From Hanleya hanleyi (taxonomy: Eukaryota > Mollusca > Polyplacophora > Lepidopleurida > Hanleyidae): 64,000 bases of DNA. The notes under the pieces are model-generated. The model did not search any database, was not told the origin of the DNA, and saw only the letters and a list, made by a program, of their open reading frames with translations. This document shows, one piece after another, positions 13,816-27,300 of the stretch. Within the stretch, counting starts at the first letter, position 1. Every line of letters starts with the position of its first letter. The DNA is taken from positions 221,103-285,102 of the forward strand of contig JAVTVY010056966.1 in NCBI GenBank assembly GCA_036873755.1, written 5' to 3'. The position numbers were made by a program, and so were the translations under genes.

Positions 13816-15577
13816 AAAGATAGTGCCACGGCACTGTAGCTCATCTGTCTGTAACTGGAGAAAGTAGCTGTGAGAAATTTTTACTAAAGAACTGCAATAG
13901 ATGAGTTTCTAACTTTTGTTGTCCCCCTGAACACTAAGTGATCCATGCAGTTATTTCCTGAGATTTCATGATAAAGTTTCATGGGAAATGCAAGATGCGG
14001 CCATATTGGATTTTCGAATCGGACAAGAAAAGGTATCTTGCTCAACTTGACCCCAAGGGGAACCTGTGTATCAAATTTGAGAAAGATAAATGCAGTAGTT
14101 CCTGAGAAATCGCGATAACAAAGTTTCATGGGGAAATCCAAGATGGCCGCCTGGTGGCCATATTGGATTTTTGAATCAGACCACAAATTGTATCTTGCAC
14201 AACTAGACCCCAAGGGGAACCTCTGTACCAAATTTGAGAAAGATCCATGCAGTAGTTCCTGGGAAATCACGATAACAATGTTTCATTTGGAAATCCAAGA
14301 TGGCCACCTGGTGGCCATATTGGATTTCTGAATCAGACCACAAAAGTATCTTGCACAACTAGACCCCAAGGGGAACCTGAGTATCAAATTTGAGAAAGAT
14401 CCATGCAGTAGTTCCTGAGAAATCATGATAATGTTTCATCTGGAAATCCAAGATGGCCACCTGGTGGCCATATTGGATTTTTCAATCAGACCACAAATTG
14501 TATCTTGCACAACTAGACCCCAAGGGGAACCTCTGTACCAAATTTGAGAAAGATCAATGCAGTAGTTCCTGAGAAATCGCGATAACAATGTTTCATTTGG
14601 AAATCCAAGATGGCCGCCTGGTGGCCATATTGGATTTCTGAATCAGACCACAAAAGTATTTTGCACAACTAGACCCCAAGGGGAACCTGTGTATCAAATT
14701 TGAGAAAGATCCATGCAGTACTTCCTGATAAATCACGATAACGAAGTTTCATAGGAAAATCCAAGATGGCCGTCTGGTGGCCATATTGGATGTTCGAATC
14801 AGAGCAGAAAAGGTATCTTGCACAGCTAGACCCCGAGGGCAACCTCTGTACCAACTTTGAGAAAGATCCATGCAGTAGTTCCTGAGAAATCACGATAACA
14901 ATGTTTCATCTGGAAATCCAAGATGGCCGCCTGGTGGCCATATTGGATTTTTCAATCAGACCACAAATTGTATCTTGCACAACTAGACCCCAAGGGGAAC
15001 CTCTGTATCAAATTTGAGAAAGATCCATGCAGTAGTTCCTGAGAAATCGCGATAACAATGTTTCATCTGGAAATCCAAGATGGCCGCCTGGTGGCCATAT
15101 TGGATTTCTGAATCAGACCACAAAAGTATCTTGCACAACTAGAATTCCAAAGGGGAACCTGTGTATCAAATTTGAGGAAGATCCACGCAGTAGTTCCTGA
15201 TAAATCACGATATTGTTTCATGGGGAAATCCAAGATGGCCGCCTGGTGGCCATATTGGATTTTTGAATCAGACCACAAAAGGTATCTTGCACAACTAGAC
15301 CCCAAGAGGAACCTGTGTACCAAATTTGAGAAAGATCCATGCAGTAGTTACCGAAAAATAATGATGACAAAATTTCATGGGCAAATTCAAGATGGCCGCC
15401 ATATTTAAAATCGTATCGACACGGCATGCACAAATTCTGGTGTACCCATTGGGGGGAACATGCATGCCAAGTTTCAGCTTAATCGGCCAAGCGGTTTCAG
15501 AGAAGAAGATGTTTACGCACGACGGACGACACACGACGGACAGTAAGCCCATCGGGCCTTCGGCCCAGATGAGCTAA
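13816..15577 (+). mobile_element. Pearl/Helentron-like element B, copy 2 (about ten 157-bp units)
   Basis: Same ends as copy 1: AGATAGTGCCACGGCACTG then TAGCTCATCTG at the left. At the right, GGGCCTTCGGCCC (perfect hairpin) is followed by CAGATGAGCTA. The core is about ten units with AAGATGGCCGCC starts at 14140, 14297, 14450, 14607 and onward (157-bp period with small indels). Each contains CCTGGTGGCCATATTGGAT, CTAGACCCCAAGGGGAAC and GAAAGATCCATGCAGTAGT. The last unit passes into a tail with CGACGGACGACACACGACGG. It differs from copy 1 mainly in unit number. ORFs on both strands here are array translations. Confidence 0.8.
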
Positions 15578-15783
15578 AAATGTAGGAAGGATTTAGGCAA
15601 GCTAAAGATGTAATCAGCCTCAAAATGGATGGATTTTGTGAACTCTCCCCTGTGCGTTTTTTCAGCATTGAAGATTACCAAAGCATCATATGTATTATAT
15701 TTCATGATACTGGCATCGTCATATACAACGAATGCAAGAATATCTTGTCAGAGGAATTTGTAACTCTGCCCGCTTCGACGGCT

Positions 15784-16588
15784 CAGTGTTCGAATTTAAG
15801 AAAAATTTGAACCAGTCCGCCGGACTGGTGAGCCAAAAATGTAACCAGTCCGCAAATATTTTTACTAATCCGTTAATATTAAATAAAAGATGATGTGGGA
15901 ACATTTGTCATCATGAATATTTTGTGCTCTGTGCTCTACTAAATAAGAAATTAATAACTGTGCATTTCTTGAATTTCTTGAGCGCGTGTGAAGATAATCA
16001 CAGACGACAAACCCCGTCGGCTAGACTTTGACGGCGACTTTGACTGCACGTGTCGTCGCGAAAAACACTGCTTCAACAAACGCCATTTCAAGCCAAAAAA
16101 TCTGTAGATTTCTTTCGAAGTTGATGGAGACTATGTTTAAAATTGTCCTGGTAAACATGATCAGGTCGACTGAAGCGTATTTATAGTGCTGATTTCTCGA
16201 TTCCCGACCTGGAATTGGGAACTTTATTTTCTGAAAAGATCGCCAACCTGCATTGCCATGCTGCATTACAGTCACACTTTACGGTATGCTGACAGTATTC
16301 GCACCGCTTTATGGTTGTTGTTGTCGTAAAACGCGGCCGTGCATGATTTCGTCGGAATTTGCTGGAAATTGTTTTAGACTCCCACGATTTAGTCGGGTAA
16401 CCGAAAAAAGATATTTCGTTTTTCATTCTTTACAAATTGTGCGGATATATCCAGAGAAATAGTTTACACAATGAACTGAGAGCTTTTTTTTTACCAGTCC
16501 GACGGACTTGTTGTTCAGTCACTCACACCAGTCCGTTTGATTTTTTACCAGTCTCGGACTGACGGACAGGTGCCAAATTCGAACTCTG
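15784..16588. repeat. hAT-like MITE with ACCAGTCCG/CGGACTGGT subterminal repeats
   Basis: Left end CAGTGTTCGAATTT and right end AAATTCGAACTCTG are inverted. Subterminal blocks hold ACCAGTCCGCCGGACTGGT near 15812, and ACCAGTCCG and CGGACTGACGGACAGG near 16495-16570. Flanking octamers CGACGGCT and CGGCGTTT agree at only five of eight positions, so the TSD is weak. A GAGCCCTG end with TTTCGAG and ACCTGTC blocks near 20840-20921 looks like a relative. Confidence 0.5.
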
Positions 16589-17764
16589 CGGCGTTTCTGT
16601 CCTGCCATTGAGTGTGTGTTGTACGCGGAGAGGAAAATGACGTCACGCAGTGACGTAGGAGTGACATAGCGACGCTCACGAATTTGAATGCTGCACAGCT
16701 GCAGCCATGGGATAACGTCATGGCTCGTGCCTACGGCTCGGTAATGTCGCACAGCATACGTTGGTAGAATGCACCATACGTGTATACGCTTGTTGACACG
16801 GCCGTGGAAAAATAAACAGCATGCCATGCCGTTTATTTTTAAAGATCAATTCCTTCTTTTTTCTCGTGAATGGTAGAAACAAGTTTAGTTTTTTGTGGTC
16901 AAATGTCTTTCATTTTGTACCTGTTGTAACATGTCACTTTCGCTGAGTTTGAGAGACATTAATTTCAGCCCAGATTTGAGGCTGATTACATCTTTAACTG
17001 TTATTTTCTCGCACCAACGCACGTGTCACACCAACACATGTGCTGTTGTTGTTGTAAAGTTCCGTGGACGGAGTTGTGATAAATTAATCAGAGTAATTTT
17101 GGCTGCGAGATTATAAAACTAAAATGGACAAACTGTCAATTCAGGAATCATAAATAGAGTGAATAAAATCCAAGAGATAAACTCATATTAACAGTCGGTG
17201 GGTGAAACCACTCCGTTCACTTCAACTCGAAGCTTTCATTCATAATTTCAGTAAATGTCACAGGGGCTAATTCTCAGGGAAATTATTATTTATACTGGTT
17301 TACTGATTTCAAATAGTGGCCTGAAAAATAATTTGATGACAATGGTGGGATATCTTTCAGCAAATCTTGGATATTAAAGTTTTTTTTATAGACTGGTAAT
17401 TTTCTGTATTTGTGTGTTAAATGTTGCACTGTGACTGGAGTATTTTATGTTGACATCCACAATCTGACATTAATGTGCTGAAAATAGATTGCAAGATCGT
17501 GGTCAATCAAGAACATAAAAATGAACATATTAAATTATCAGTTTGTTTATTTTCACAATTCAAATACACAGCGGTATTGACAGGCTCCATTGATCATCAT
17601 ATGGACTTTTTTTATACATTCCTTATGGTGGTTGCAAAATTACAAATAAACTCAATACAAGTCTGTTGGTCGGTGACAAAAACGTAAAAATACTCAATAC
17701 AGGTGAAAAAAATACTGAATTTTCAGTATCCGGTGGCAAAAATTTGGACTTCTATGAAACCCTG

Positions 17765-18754
17765 GAATTGTGAGGGCTGTATGGCCATCGAAGGCTTGTA
17801 GAGTGCAGTACCGAACTCCGGTTTCTACTTTCATTGTGCTGTTGTCATAAAGTGACTAGTCCTGTGTTGGTCATATAGTGTTTTCTCATGTGCTGTACTC
17901 TGATACTGTTATGTGCCCAACTGGAGGTACCTCCTTCAATAGAAGGCGAGTGATGCATCGTACTGTGATGTTCCGAGTAAGATTTAGCTAAGGTTCATAG
18001 CGTCTCCCTTCCCTCAACGCTATGCCGACGACAAATACATTTTCCCGTTGGTAACTCGAACAGCTCCATGGCGCACTTATTATTACCTTTGCACCCTATT
18101 GGACCTTCATTAACTTGAGAAAATGGGCCGCCACGAATAAAAATACAGAAATGGCAGACTAAATGGCCCATCGTCGGTCATATATTAATTACAGACGTTA
18201 AAATTATTCCTATGGAGCCTCAAAATCACCTGAAATCGAGGGTCAAAAAGATGGGCATTTCCGTCATAATAGACTCCGTGTTTTCAGGCGAAGATGATCA
18301 CAACATCGATTATGGTATTTTTACCTGGCTGTTGTTGTTGGTGGTGATGACCTCCTTCCCATGTTGATATGATTTGCACATGACTTGTACTGCAGGCTAT
18401 GCTATCAACAGCTTGAAATGAGACATGTTCGATTTCATAATTCGAATCATATGGGTGTTATCACGATGCAAGCGTGCGGTGATAACGGGCCATAAAGGCC
18501 AGTAAAATTCCCTGAACTGTGTTGTTGTTGTAAGAAACATTGACATACAATACATATTATTCAGGTTGGACATTCCCTACGTCTCAACACAGACATTTGC
18601 TTGTGAGGATCAGTTACCTTACTGATCAGAGACCTGCAGGGCATTGAATGATTGAATATCAAAGTTAACAATAATTATACGCACACAAATAAACTTATAC
18701 CTTGGTCGTCTGTTCCAAACAAATTTCTTTTTCAGTCCACCATTGCGACTGATA
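17765..18754. other. No recognisable gene
   Basis: Mixed-composition noncoding sequence with several TTGTTGTTG tracts (18328-18345, 18520-18530). No ORF with a domain. Confidence 0.5.
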
Positions 18755-20134
18755 AACGGTAGCCACTTTTTACCGTGAGTCAGGGGTAGGTTCGATGAAA
18801 ATGAATATGCATTACTCGTGACGTCATATCAGCCTCGTTTTTATATATCGGCCTGTCACTGGCCGCGCATAACGATCAGCAAGTTGACACTTTAGTCAGA
18901 GGGCCCCTTGATTTATGGAGAAAAGAAAAACGAATATAATGATTGTGGAATAGACTTCATTTTACACGTATATATATGTTGTTCATTTATTCCGTTGTTT
19001 TGTACTCAGCTCATAATGAGTGTATTCGTATTAGCACAATACAATTCATTCGAAATTCATTTTATACGGACCTATGTACTGCAAAACCACTTATTATGAA
19101 ACAGAATCTGATGTTAACAATATTCAGTATCGATGTCGTACGTAGTATACGGTATACAAATATATCTATAACCGTTCTGTTTGTGTGTATTTGTATATGA
19201 GTCTATATGAGTGCAGGTCCAATTTTCTCGACAACATATCTTGAGCATGGAAATACACATTTCCAAAGAAATAAAAACATCCTTCATAAAATACATTTAT
19301 CAATTTAAATTATAAATGGCACACCAAACTTATTTTCTTTTCTTTTTTCTTTTTCTTCTTTTTTTCACAATGATACGTTTCTTATTAGATGTATATATGT
19401 TTTTAAAGGTCAACTTTTCTTCCAATTTGCAGAATTTAGAATGGAGTAAATAAAAAAAAGAAGTAAAAAGTCCATACAACCGTGTCATTGGTATGTTACT
19501 GAAAAATGTGATGTGAAATTCCTGGGCAATTATTGCTCATATTGAATGCAAGACAAAGTGTGGGGTGGAGGGGGATTGGGCTTTCATTGTTGTCTTGAAC
19601 CGAGCATAGCCCACACTTTGTGCCAGGCATGTGAACCTTTTGCGTTTTTTTTTTTGGTTTGAAAGGAATATCGTTGAAGAATATCCATCATCGAAACAAT
19701 AACTTGCACTTATACGGGAATATCTTCAGACTCAATCTTCACTGTAACAACCTGTCACCAGACTGCTATATTCTGTTGCATCCCCCACGACTTGTACTTT
19801 TGAAGATCACTCGATCACCGTTCTGTAAAATCTCGATTGAAAACTGTATTGTCGCCGTTTTTGTTGTAACTATTGAAGACGTTGAATCGCCTAAGTAACG
19901 TGGAATCTGTTAAAGGCGAAGCCGGAATAAATCCCACTTTTCAACTAGTCAAATTCTGTACAATAAACTTGACGACTAAGTAGTTTTTAGTGTAACTTAT
20001 AACCCATACGTGTCCTATGGATGATTTGGGGATATACTTACCAACTGAAGTCGTGAATATGCGTGTGATGATGTCCCCATTCAGAAAAATACTTATTCGA
20101 TGCAAAGTGAAATCTGTGAGTTCAATGGGATTCT

Positions 20135-20690
20135 AACGGAGGTCAGAGGCGTCACTAGGATTTCAAACGGGGGGGGGGGGGGGGCGAATCTTGCGAAAGT
20201 TCATAGCGTGGTCAACTATCACAGCCCAACAGGCTCTGGGGTCCTAGATCGCCGGAGATGCGTTCTAAGCGTTTTCCCGTATATAAATCTGACCATAATG
20301 TATGCAGATTTATGGTTATATTTTCACGTTTGTTTCGCATTTATAAGCTCTCATCGATGTTGAAAAATCACATCTCGTGTTCAAGCATAAATACATCTGA
20401 CTTTCTAGTTATATTTAATACATACAAAACGACGACCTTTACGTCATGGAACATAAAAACCAATACGCATATACCTATATGACTGATTTACACAAAGATT
20501 AAATAAGCGAATCCTGTGAGACCAACAGGCGATGGTCCAGGTTCCGCCTAGGCCCCGGAAGCTCCGGGGTCCTAGGTTGCCGGAGATACCTTCTATGCGT
20601 TTTCCGGAAATAAATCTGAAAATAATGTATGTAGATTTAAGGTTTTATTTTCACTTTTGCTTCCCATAAGCACGCATCGATATTGAATAT
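20135..20690 (+). repeat. Dispersed repeat family A, copy 2 (uninterrupted)
   Basis: Starts with a GGCGTCACTAGGATTTC leader and a ~15-bp G-run, then two subunits with CCGGAGATGCGTTCTAAGCG and GCCTAGGCCCCGGAAGCTCC. The segment near 20420-20440 is the empty-site version of the pearl insertion in copy 1. A (TA)n tract follows at 20685-20709. Confidence 0.75.
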
Positions 20691-20925
20691 ATATATATAT
20701 ATATATATCTTTATTGCAAAAGGCCGACTGGCCCAATTAGCAAAACCATACGAGAACATGATATACAGATGACGAAGTGGCAGTCACAGACTAAATACAT
20801 GATATGGATATCAGACCGGTTTATCAAATACCGCCGCTTTAAAAAAATACCTGTCACTGACCCGCCACTTTAAAAAAATACCTGTCACGGACAGGCAGAA
20901 AGGTGTAAATTTCGAGCCCTGCAAT
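20691..20925 (-). repeat. Possible retroelement 3' tail plus MITE-like end
   Basis: (TA)n, then TCTTTATTGCAAAAGGCCGAC, reads on the reverse strand like the 3' end of a CR1-type non-LTR element. At 20832-20890 a block GCCACTTTAAAAAAATACC is duplicated, each followed by TGTCAC(T/G)GAC, and the segment closes with TTTCGAGCCCTG. Assignment is tentative. Confidence 0.35.
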
Positions 20926-21835
20926 TTGGGTGAGTAGACAGTACTTTTTACTGATAATTTTTGCCAAAATTACAAATTCTTGCGGATTTCTCAGACAAGA
21001 GGTTGTCTATTTCCTATTTCTGTAATGTTAAATCTGCTAAATTCAGAGTGCCGAATTACGAAACAGGGTGCCGATAAGACACCATAGCACTCATCTGGCT
21101 AATTAACACAAAAACTGTGTACAACAAAATCATCGTGTATGGCGACTTTCCCATGCAATTCAGTTGTGAACTGTCGTAACACAAACGGAAGACGCAAACC
21201 CAGACTGAAGTTCCCTCATTCTTGCACGTGCCTAAATCCGCCAGTAGTATATAAAAGGTAAATTCATTGTTAAAAATGAGGGTGAAGCGTGAGGGTGATA
21301 ACGTCACGGATGACGCCACATCCGGGACACGTCCAGGTCAAAGGGTTCCCATACGGGTATAACTGACGAGCCCTCCCTCTAATAATTTGATCACCCAGTA
21401 CGTCTTGCCACATCCCGTCGGGCCGTCGTGGTATAGGGATGCTCTACTCCACTTGACGTTCCCGTAGCGGGTGGACTCAGTGATGTTTCTTATCCATGCA
21501 TCAAACGAATATATCTGAGTTTATTGTCGCCACGAGAAAGTCTCTTCTGGGAGATTTTACATGTAGCCGACATGGTACCGGATCAGAGGGTTGTTATAGA
21601 CTGAGACAAATGGTTTACCAACTACCTGGCACTCACTCACTCACTCACGCACACACGCGACAAACACTTTGTACCCAGGGCGGGGAGATAACTCTACCAT
21701 GCTATTCCCAGGGCCTACCCACATCACCAAACATACCAGAGTTAAGAAGTCTTGTGTCTGCATGCATCTTCAGTGTTCACTAGTCGCTTCGATGGGCTAG
21801 CTTATAAGGTATAGGTAGCCATGTCTCAATGGCGC

Positions 21836-22080
21836 ACCCGAGCGACGCTGCACTTTGTCTGCTTCTGATAACGTCACAGTGACGTGAACATCACCTGAAT
21901 GGTATTCTACTTCACCAGAGCTTCTTCAAGAGGACACCCACACGGCCCATTGGGACCAAGAATGCTCCCTCAATAACTCAAACACAACCCCAAACCCCCT
22001 CCAAAAGAATGACCGCTTTCGCTACTTCTCCTATTGATGATGTAGCTATAATATGGACAGCCATATTTTTTGCGACCTGA
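21836..22080. repeat. Diverged relative of the CRE-doublet satellite
   Basis: Carries ATAACGTCACAGTGACGTGAACATC, split by substitutions, followed by GGTATTCTACTTCACC, CACACGGCCCATT and CGCTTTCGCTACTTCTCC. These occur in the same order as in the satellite at 35330-36150. It suggests an old solo piece of an element related to the 11-kb element at 29-40 kb. Confidence 0.5.
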
Positions 22081-24097
22081 TGGGTGTTTTATATACGACT
22101 CATGTCACATCTTCTCTCGCGAGCTAATCATGAATTCCACATACATATGTAAGAGCTACGGTCAACAAAAAACGCCATTTTCCGCAAAAACTTCGCGCTG
22201 AATATTTTTCGTACGCCACATACCAGCATGTTGTATTTCTTTTCTTTTCGCTTCCTGTAATCTCTGGGGACACGTCAATACCATGCACAGAAGACGTATT
22301 AAGAGCACGCTTTTTTTATACAATCAACTCGAGAAATTCGAAATATACTAAAAGTCACTCCATTTGAAAACATCTGTAGCAAAAATATGCATTTGACATG
22401 AACTGTATACATTGGATAAAATAAGAGTTCAGATCCTAATTTTATAATTAGAAGGGAACAATTCATCCTTGGAATCATTTTTTATCGGGGAATATGTGTA
22501 ATGAATGAAAAGCTCTTTTACCGAGAAGATTTGAAATGAGCGCTGGTGATTCCGTCATGATTTTTTTGTGATTCCATCAGTCTACATTTACCCCCTGTTA
22601 CATAACTCTCTTCTTACGAGGAAAAACTCATCCTTGGGTACTGTATGCGAAGAGTAAAAGATTACATTTTAGAATAATCAGATCGAAACAGAACAGCAAA
22701 TACATTATTCGGGCATGGGGTTACTAGATGGTCGAACCGAAGCATTTCTTGACCGATTAACATTTAATTCCAACCCATCTGCGGAGAAAGAATATAAAGT
22801 TAGGCATAAGTATAGGTATAGTAGGGCCTATATATGTATTTACCGATATAAGTTTATAAACAGAGGCGCCTGTCTGTAATATTACATCTAAATTGGGGCA
22901 TTCAACTTTTTGCAAAAATCTTTGTTATTCTTGTCATGTAGTGTAGACTTGTATACTCTTGTTACAACTTATATTTAGTATGACATAGTCATACAAAAAA
23001 TTCTGAAATATGTGTTATACTTTTCTCTAGAAATGGTTTTTTTAAAAACCCACTATGGGGTACACTGGGACACCCACTGGGGTGCGATGGGACAATAATC
23101 AAAATACATGTTATATGAAGTATATCCCAATATGTTTCATAGAAGTTTAGAAGATTCAACACCGACAGTTAAGTTTGTTGCTATTTTAGACCCCTGCTTT
23201 ACATAAGATATGTCCCAGGGACCAAATTTGAGGAAAAAATATTTTGTATGATTCTCATTCCAACGAAAGCAATTGGCTTTGAAAGTTTTATTAAAACTCA
23301 TGAAATGATATTGAATAAGCTCTGTCTATAACATGTGGCATTTTTACTAAGTTTTAGTAGCCTTACCTTATTATAATGGTTTCACTTGTAATATTTCACA
23401 GGAAATGTTTGAAACAAAAATAAAAGATTACATTTTATGGACTAAGGGTAAAATTGTATGATTACTGGTATTCCCGTTAAGGAATTTCATCAAATATTGT
23501 CATTAGAGGTTTCAAAGTATAATATATCCTAGCTGGTATACGTAAAATTAGTTATGTGTTATGTATACATGTTTTTTTTTGTTTTGGGGGGGGGGGGGGA
23601 TGATAAACCAGAAAGGTGAAAGAGTTTTGCGTAAGAATTACAATACCGGTACAAGATTTGCCTAAATCATGTATACATAGACCGTATACATATGGGATAA
23701 GGTATGATGTACATTATAATATAATAGGCACAGTGGATACAAGTTTAATATAATTGCTTGGGGGGGGGGGGGGGGGCGTGTAATGTCTTTGTGCTTGGGT
23801 TTGTTTTGTTTTTATGTTTGTCCCAGGCCACGTGGGATGATCCTTGATTCCGCGACGACAGTTTCACCTCTTTATCTAATTATTCCAGTTCACCTATTTA
23901 TCTAATTATTCTTATAAATTGCGGTATACAATTTTTAATAAATATCTGAAAATATAACGTGGGGAAAAATGTGCGGACACAATATCCACAATGGAGACAC
24001 GAAGGATTCCGAATATTCCCGAAGCTGACGTCACCAGTAATGCATATTCATTTTCATCGAACCTACCCCTGACTCACGGTAAAAAGTGGCTACCGTT

Positions 24098-24325
24098 CAC
24101 CGCGCGATGTATTCTCTTTCTTGGGAAAACGACGAATTGTTTTTTGCATCGTCCACAATATCAGCTTAGATAGGAGTACGAGTGGATTTACTGATATATA
24201 ACAACCGCGACAACAATATTGTTTGGGTTTATGTGAGGAACTACTCTGACAGGTATAGTCTAAACTAACTGATAAAATTCCGTGGAGTGGAGTGTTCTTG
24301 GGTTTGATTCCCGCTGACGTCCAAA
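24098..24325 (+). repeat. Dispersed repeat (family B), left part, target of the Mutator-like insertion
   Basis: CACCGCGCGATGTATTCTC, AACAACAATATTGTTTGGG and GCTGACGTCCAAA follow in order and are matched by a second copy at 58862-59140. The sequence resumes at 27583-27650 (CTCTCAGTAATCACCTCATT) after the inserted element. Confidence 0.7.
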
Positions 24326-27300
24326 CTTGCGGATAGAGACAGAAGGTTAGCCGATCGCTGATTGGCCCAACATAACACGTGACTGAACTAAATATAGATA
24401 TTTGCGAAGGGATACACTGTAAACACGTGGATATAGTTATCAAGTTGTCAAGATTCCGGTTGTTGTTCTTAAAAAAATCGATTTAGATTCAGACAATAGG
24501 CCTCTGTCAGATTCAGATTTGTTTATTGCTCTATGCCATTAACATACAAAGGCAAGACATACAAACAATCATGGTAACAAGAAACACTGGAGTACCAGTA
24601 AATATAACAATATCCCACCGGATCATACACATGTTATGCGACATTAAGTAGCCTATAGTCAGAAATTTTATGAACTTCTGGAATAGTGGATATGGAAGAT
24701 ATTTCAGTGTTAACATTCAAAAGCAAACATGGAATTAATATCTAAATTTTCTGCTGAAATAAAATATAGATGTCTTTGATCAAAATACCAAGATATTAGC
24801 AGCACTTGCCGATATATTATGTATGTGAATGAGCTTTTAAGGTGGAGACCCACAACTCAGACACCGGTCCTAATACATTTTAAATATATTAAAATTCAAT
24901 TTCCCACTAAATTTTTTTTGTTGATTAAAAGTATACATACATGTTCATTGTTAAAACAAATACGCAATTGTTTTTTTTTTAATACGGATAACTTTGTCGC
25001 CATCTCAATTAATAGAAAAGCCTGAAAAGATAGGAAAGTGTCACAAAATTCAACTGCGTTACCATCAGAAAAAAAGTTACCTTTGACCCTCATTTTCTAA
25101 AGTGTCTTTTAGAAAAAAATCCCCAACAGATTGAAAGAAGTGATTATGTGTTATCTGAAACTTTATACAAAAACCAAGGTCGAATTTTTATCTGAAAATC
25201 CAATTTTATGGGTTGGCTATCTTTTTCTCCATTCCCCCATCATTTCTGTATTAATCCGAGAGAAGGGGCACTTCATGATCAACATTAGCTAAATAATATA
25301 TAGCCCTCCCGAGTATGAGGGCTATAGGTCGGCCCCAGTCACCTCCAGCGAGGGTTTTAGATAATTTTATTACGAATCACCCACCTCTGAAACTGCCGTA
25401 CATCTAATCTCTATCCCCTCCTGCGCACTATTTTAAAATCTTGCGCACTATTGTGAAATAGTAACGAATATATCGCCGTCTGAATTTTCCAGTCGACGAC
25501 TTTCACTTCGCGCGCCATGTTCAATTGCAAATGGCCCATATACACATATAGCGTGACGTCACCAACATGGCGCGTAGAGAGTTGAAGTTTTCGACTGGAA
25601 AATTCAGACGGCGATATATGCGTCACTATTTCACAATAGTGCGCAAGATTTTAAAATAGTGCGCAGGAGGGGATAGAGATTAGATGTACGGAAGTTTCAG
25701 AGGTGGGTGATTCGTAATAAAATTATCTAAAACCCTCGCTGGAGGTGACTGGGGCCGACCTATAGCCCTCATACTCGGGAGGGCTATATATTATTTAGCT
25801 AGATCAACATGATCTAGGGGATCCGAATCGGTCTAGGGCCAATTTTGAGAGAAGAAAGGACTCACAAATTTGAGTAAGATGCTGTCCACTGCATGCAAAG
25901 TGGTTTTTGAGATATTGGAAGTCGAATACTCAATCTGATATTGAGGGAATTGATGCATATGAGATCTTGTAATTTCACCAAGTGAACCAATGCTAATGAG
26001 CTCTATTTGTGCTGAAGTATAGAGCTATAGACCTAATCTCTTTCAAGCTTATTGTATCTATTATTCATACCATTATGCAAACTTTATGACTTTGTTGTTT
26101 GAAAAACTTCAACTATTTTTACAAATACGGTTTCCAAATCAACCAGTTGCTAGGGGCTTCATTTTGAAAATGTAGGTTATGAAATCTGAATCAATGAATA
26201 ACAAATGTGGGAATCATTTTCATCAAAAATAAAATCAAGGTGAACTTTTAAGTGCCAGAATCTAATATAATGATCTCTAGTTCACTGTGTGACATCACCA
26301 AAGCTCATTTGCATACAAAATGTTTACCACAATTAAAAATCTTTGATTATACAAGATCTCAGCAACCAGTGCGGATACTTTGACGAAATAACATTAAAAA
26401 CTTTCAGAAAAAATATATCAACCACATCTCTCCACCAGGAAATTTAATTTTCCATTTGGGTTCTTAATATTTTGAAGTTAACAAATCACAGCAAATTCAT
26501 ACTCATATAATTTAGGTTTTCTTGATGCAATATTACTGCAATTCTGGTAAATCAGTTTCAATATAAACATATCTTAGAACATTTTAAACTATAGGAGTTT
26601 TTTGGTATTTTTTAGTTGTAAAATTTGATGAAAAATTTCTCTGACAAAGTTAAATTTATTCCTAATTCCCAAAATGCTTTTTTAGCAGATATATTCACCA
26701 GATTTGCATCAAAATTGCATCGAGACAACCCAAATGATAATATGTGAATATACAGGTAGCTGTGATTTGTTGAGAGAGGCGCCAATACTATTACTACATC
26801 CCATGATAAATGACCCTTATTGACAGTTGATGAATTATGCAAGCAAACAATCCTCTCTTCTGTCATAAAAAAAACTGAGTCCACCCATTTAGTGTTTCTG
26901 ATTGTTAACCAGAGTTATTTTCAGGTCTCTCACAGCAACATGGTGTTTTTTAGCAAATGCGTGAAAAATTATATCACAGTATTAGTGTTTCAATTCCTCA
27001 AATCAACAGATTGAGGGTCTATAAGGAACCATGTATATCTTAAGTCAAATTATTCTTTGCAAATCATTTACATTTGCTAGCAGCAAGATTAATGTATTCT
27101 TTTGCAAATCAGCATTCGGAGTTATTTCAGAAATATAATTTGCAGCTTTATGGTTGAAGAGATATTTTATCATTGAGTTGCCCCATTTATTTTCCAGGTC
27201 ATTTTGGTCCGCTGATGACCTGAGCTATTATTCATTTTATTTTATGCATTTCAGTTAGAAAAAAATTAACAAAAACAGTATTTTAGATTACCCAAATTGA

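Larger units (their letters stand above)
13227..17764. mobile_element. Putative TIR DNA transposon (hAT-like ends) with nested insertions
   Basis: Left end CAGGGTTTCATA at 13227 is followed by TTTTGCCATCGGTATTCAG. The right end carries the inverted counterpart, CAGTATCCGGTGGCAAAA, ending TATGAAACCCTG at 17764. A direct repeat GAATT sits immediately outside both ends (13222-13226 and 17765-17769), a plausible 5-bp target duplication. The inside holds pearl-like copy 2 (13816-15577) and an hAT-like MITE (15784-16588). A 106-codon ORF at 13400-13720 has no recognisable domain and no transposase is seen. CAGGG ends suggest hAT, but a 5-bp TSD is short for that group. Confidence 0.55.
18755..24097. 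repeat. Inverted-repeat pair (~75 bp) bounding 5.3 kb
   Basis: AACGGTAGCCACTTTTTACC at 18755 is followed by GTGAGTCAGGGGTAGG, GAAAATGAATATGCATTACT and GTGACGTCA. This is matched in inverse orientation by 24013-24097, with about one mismatch over the first 70 bp. I find no convincing target duplication and no transposase inside. The interior holds family A copy 2, poly-G runs near 23586 and 23760, and unremarkable sequence. It could be a degenerate non-autonomous DNA transposon or two inverted copies of a short repeat. Confidence 0.5.

Noticed and set aside
14000..15400. CRISPR-like array
   Set aside because: The 157-bp units repeat over their whole length without unique spacers, the context is eukaryotic and transposon ends are present.
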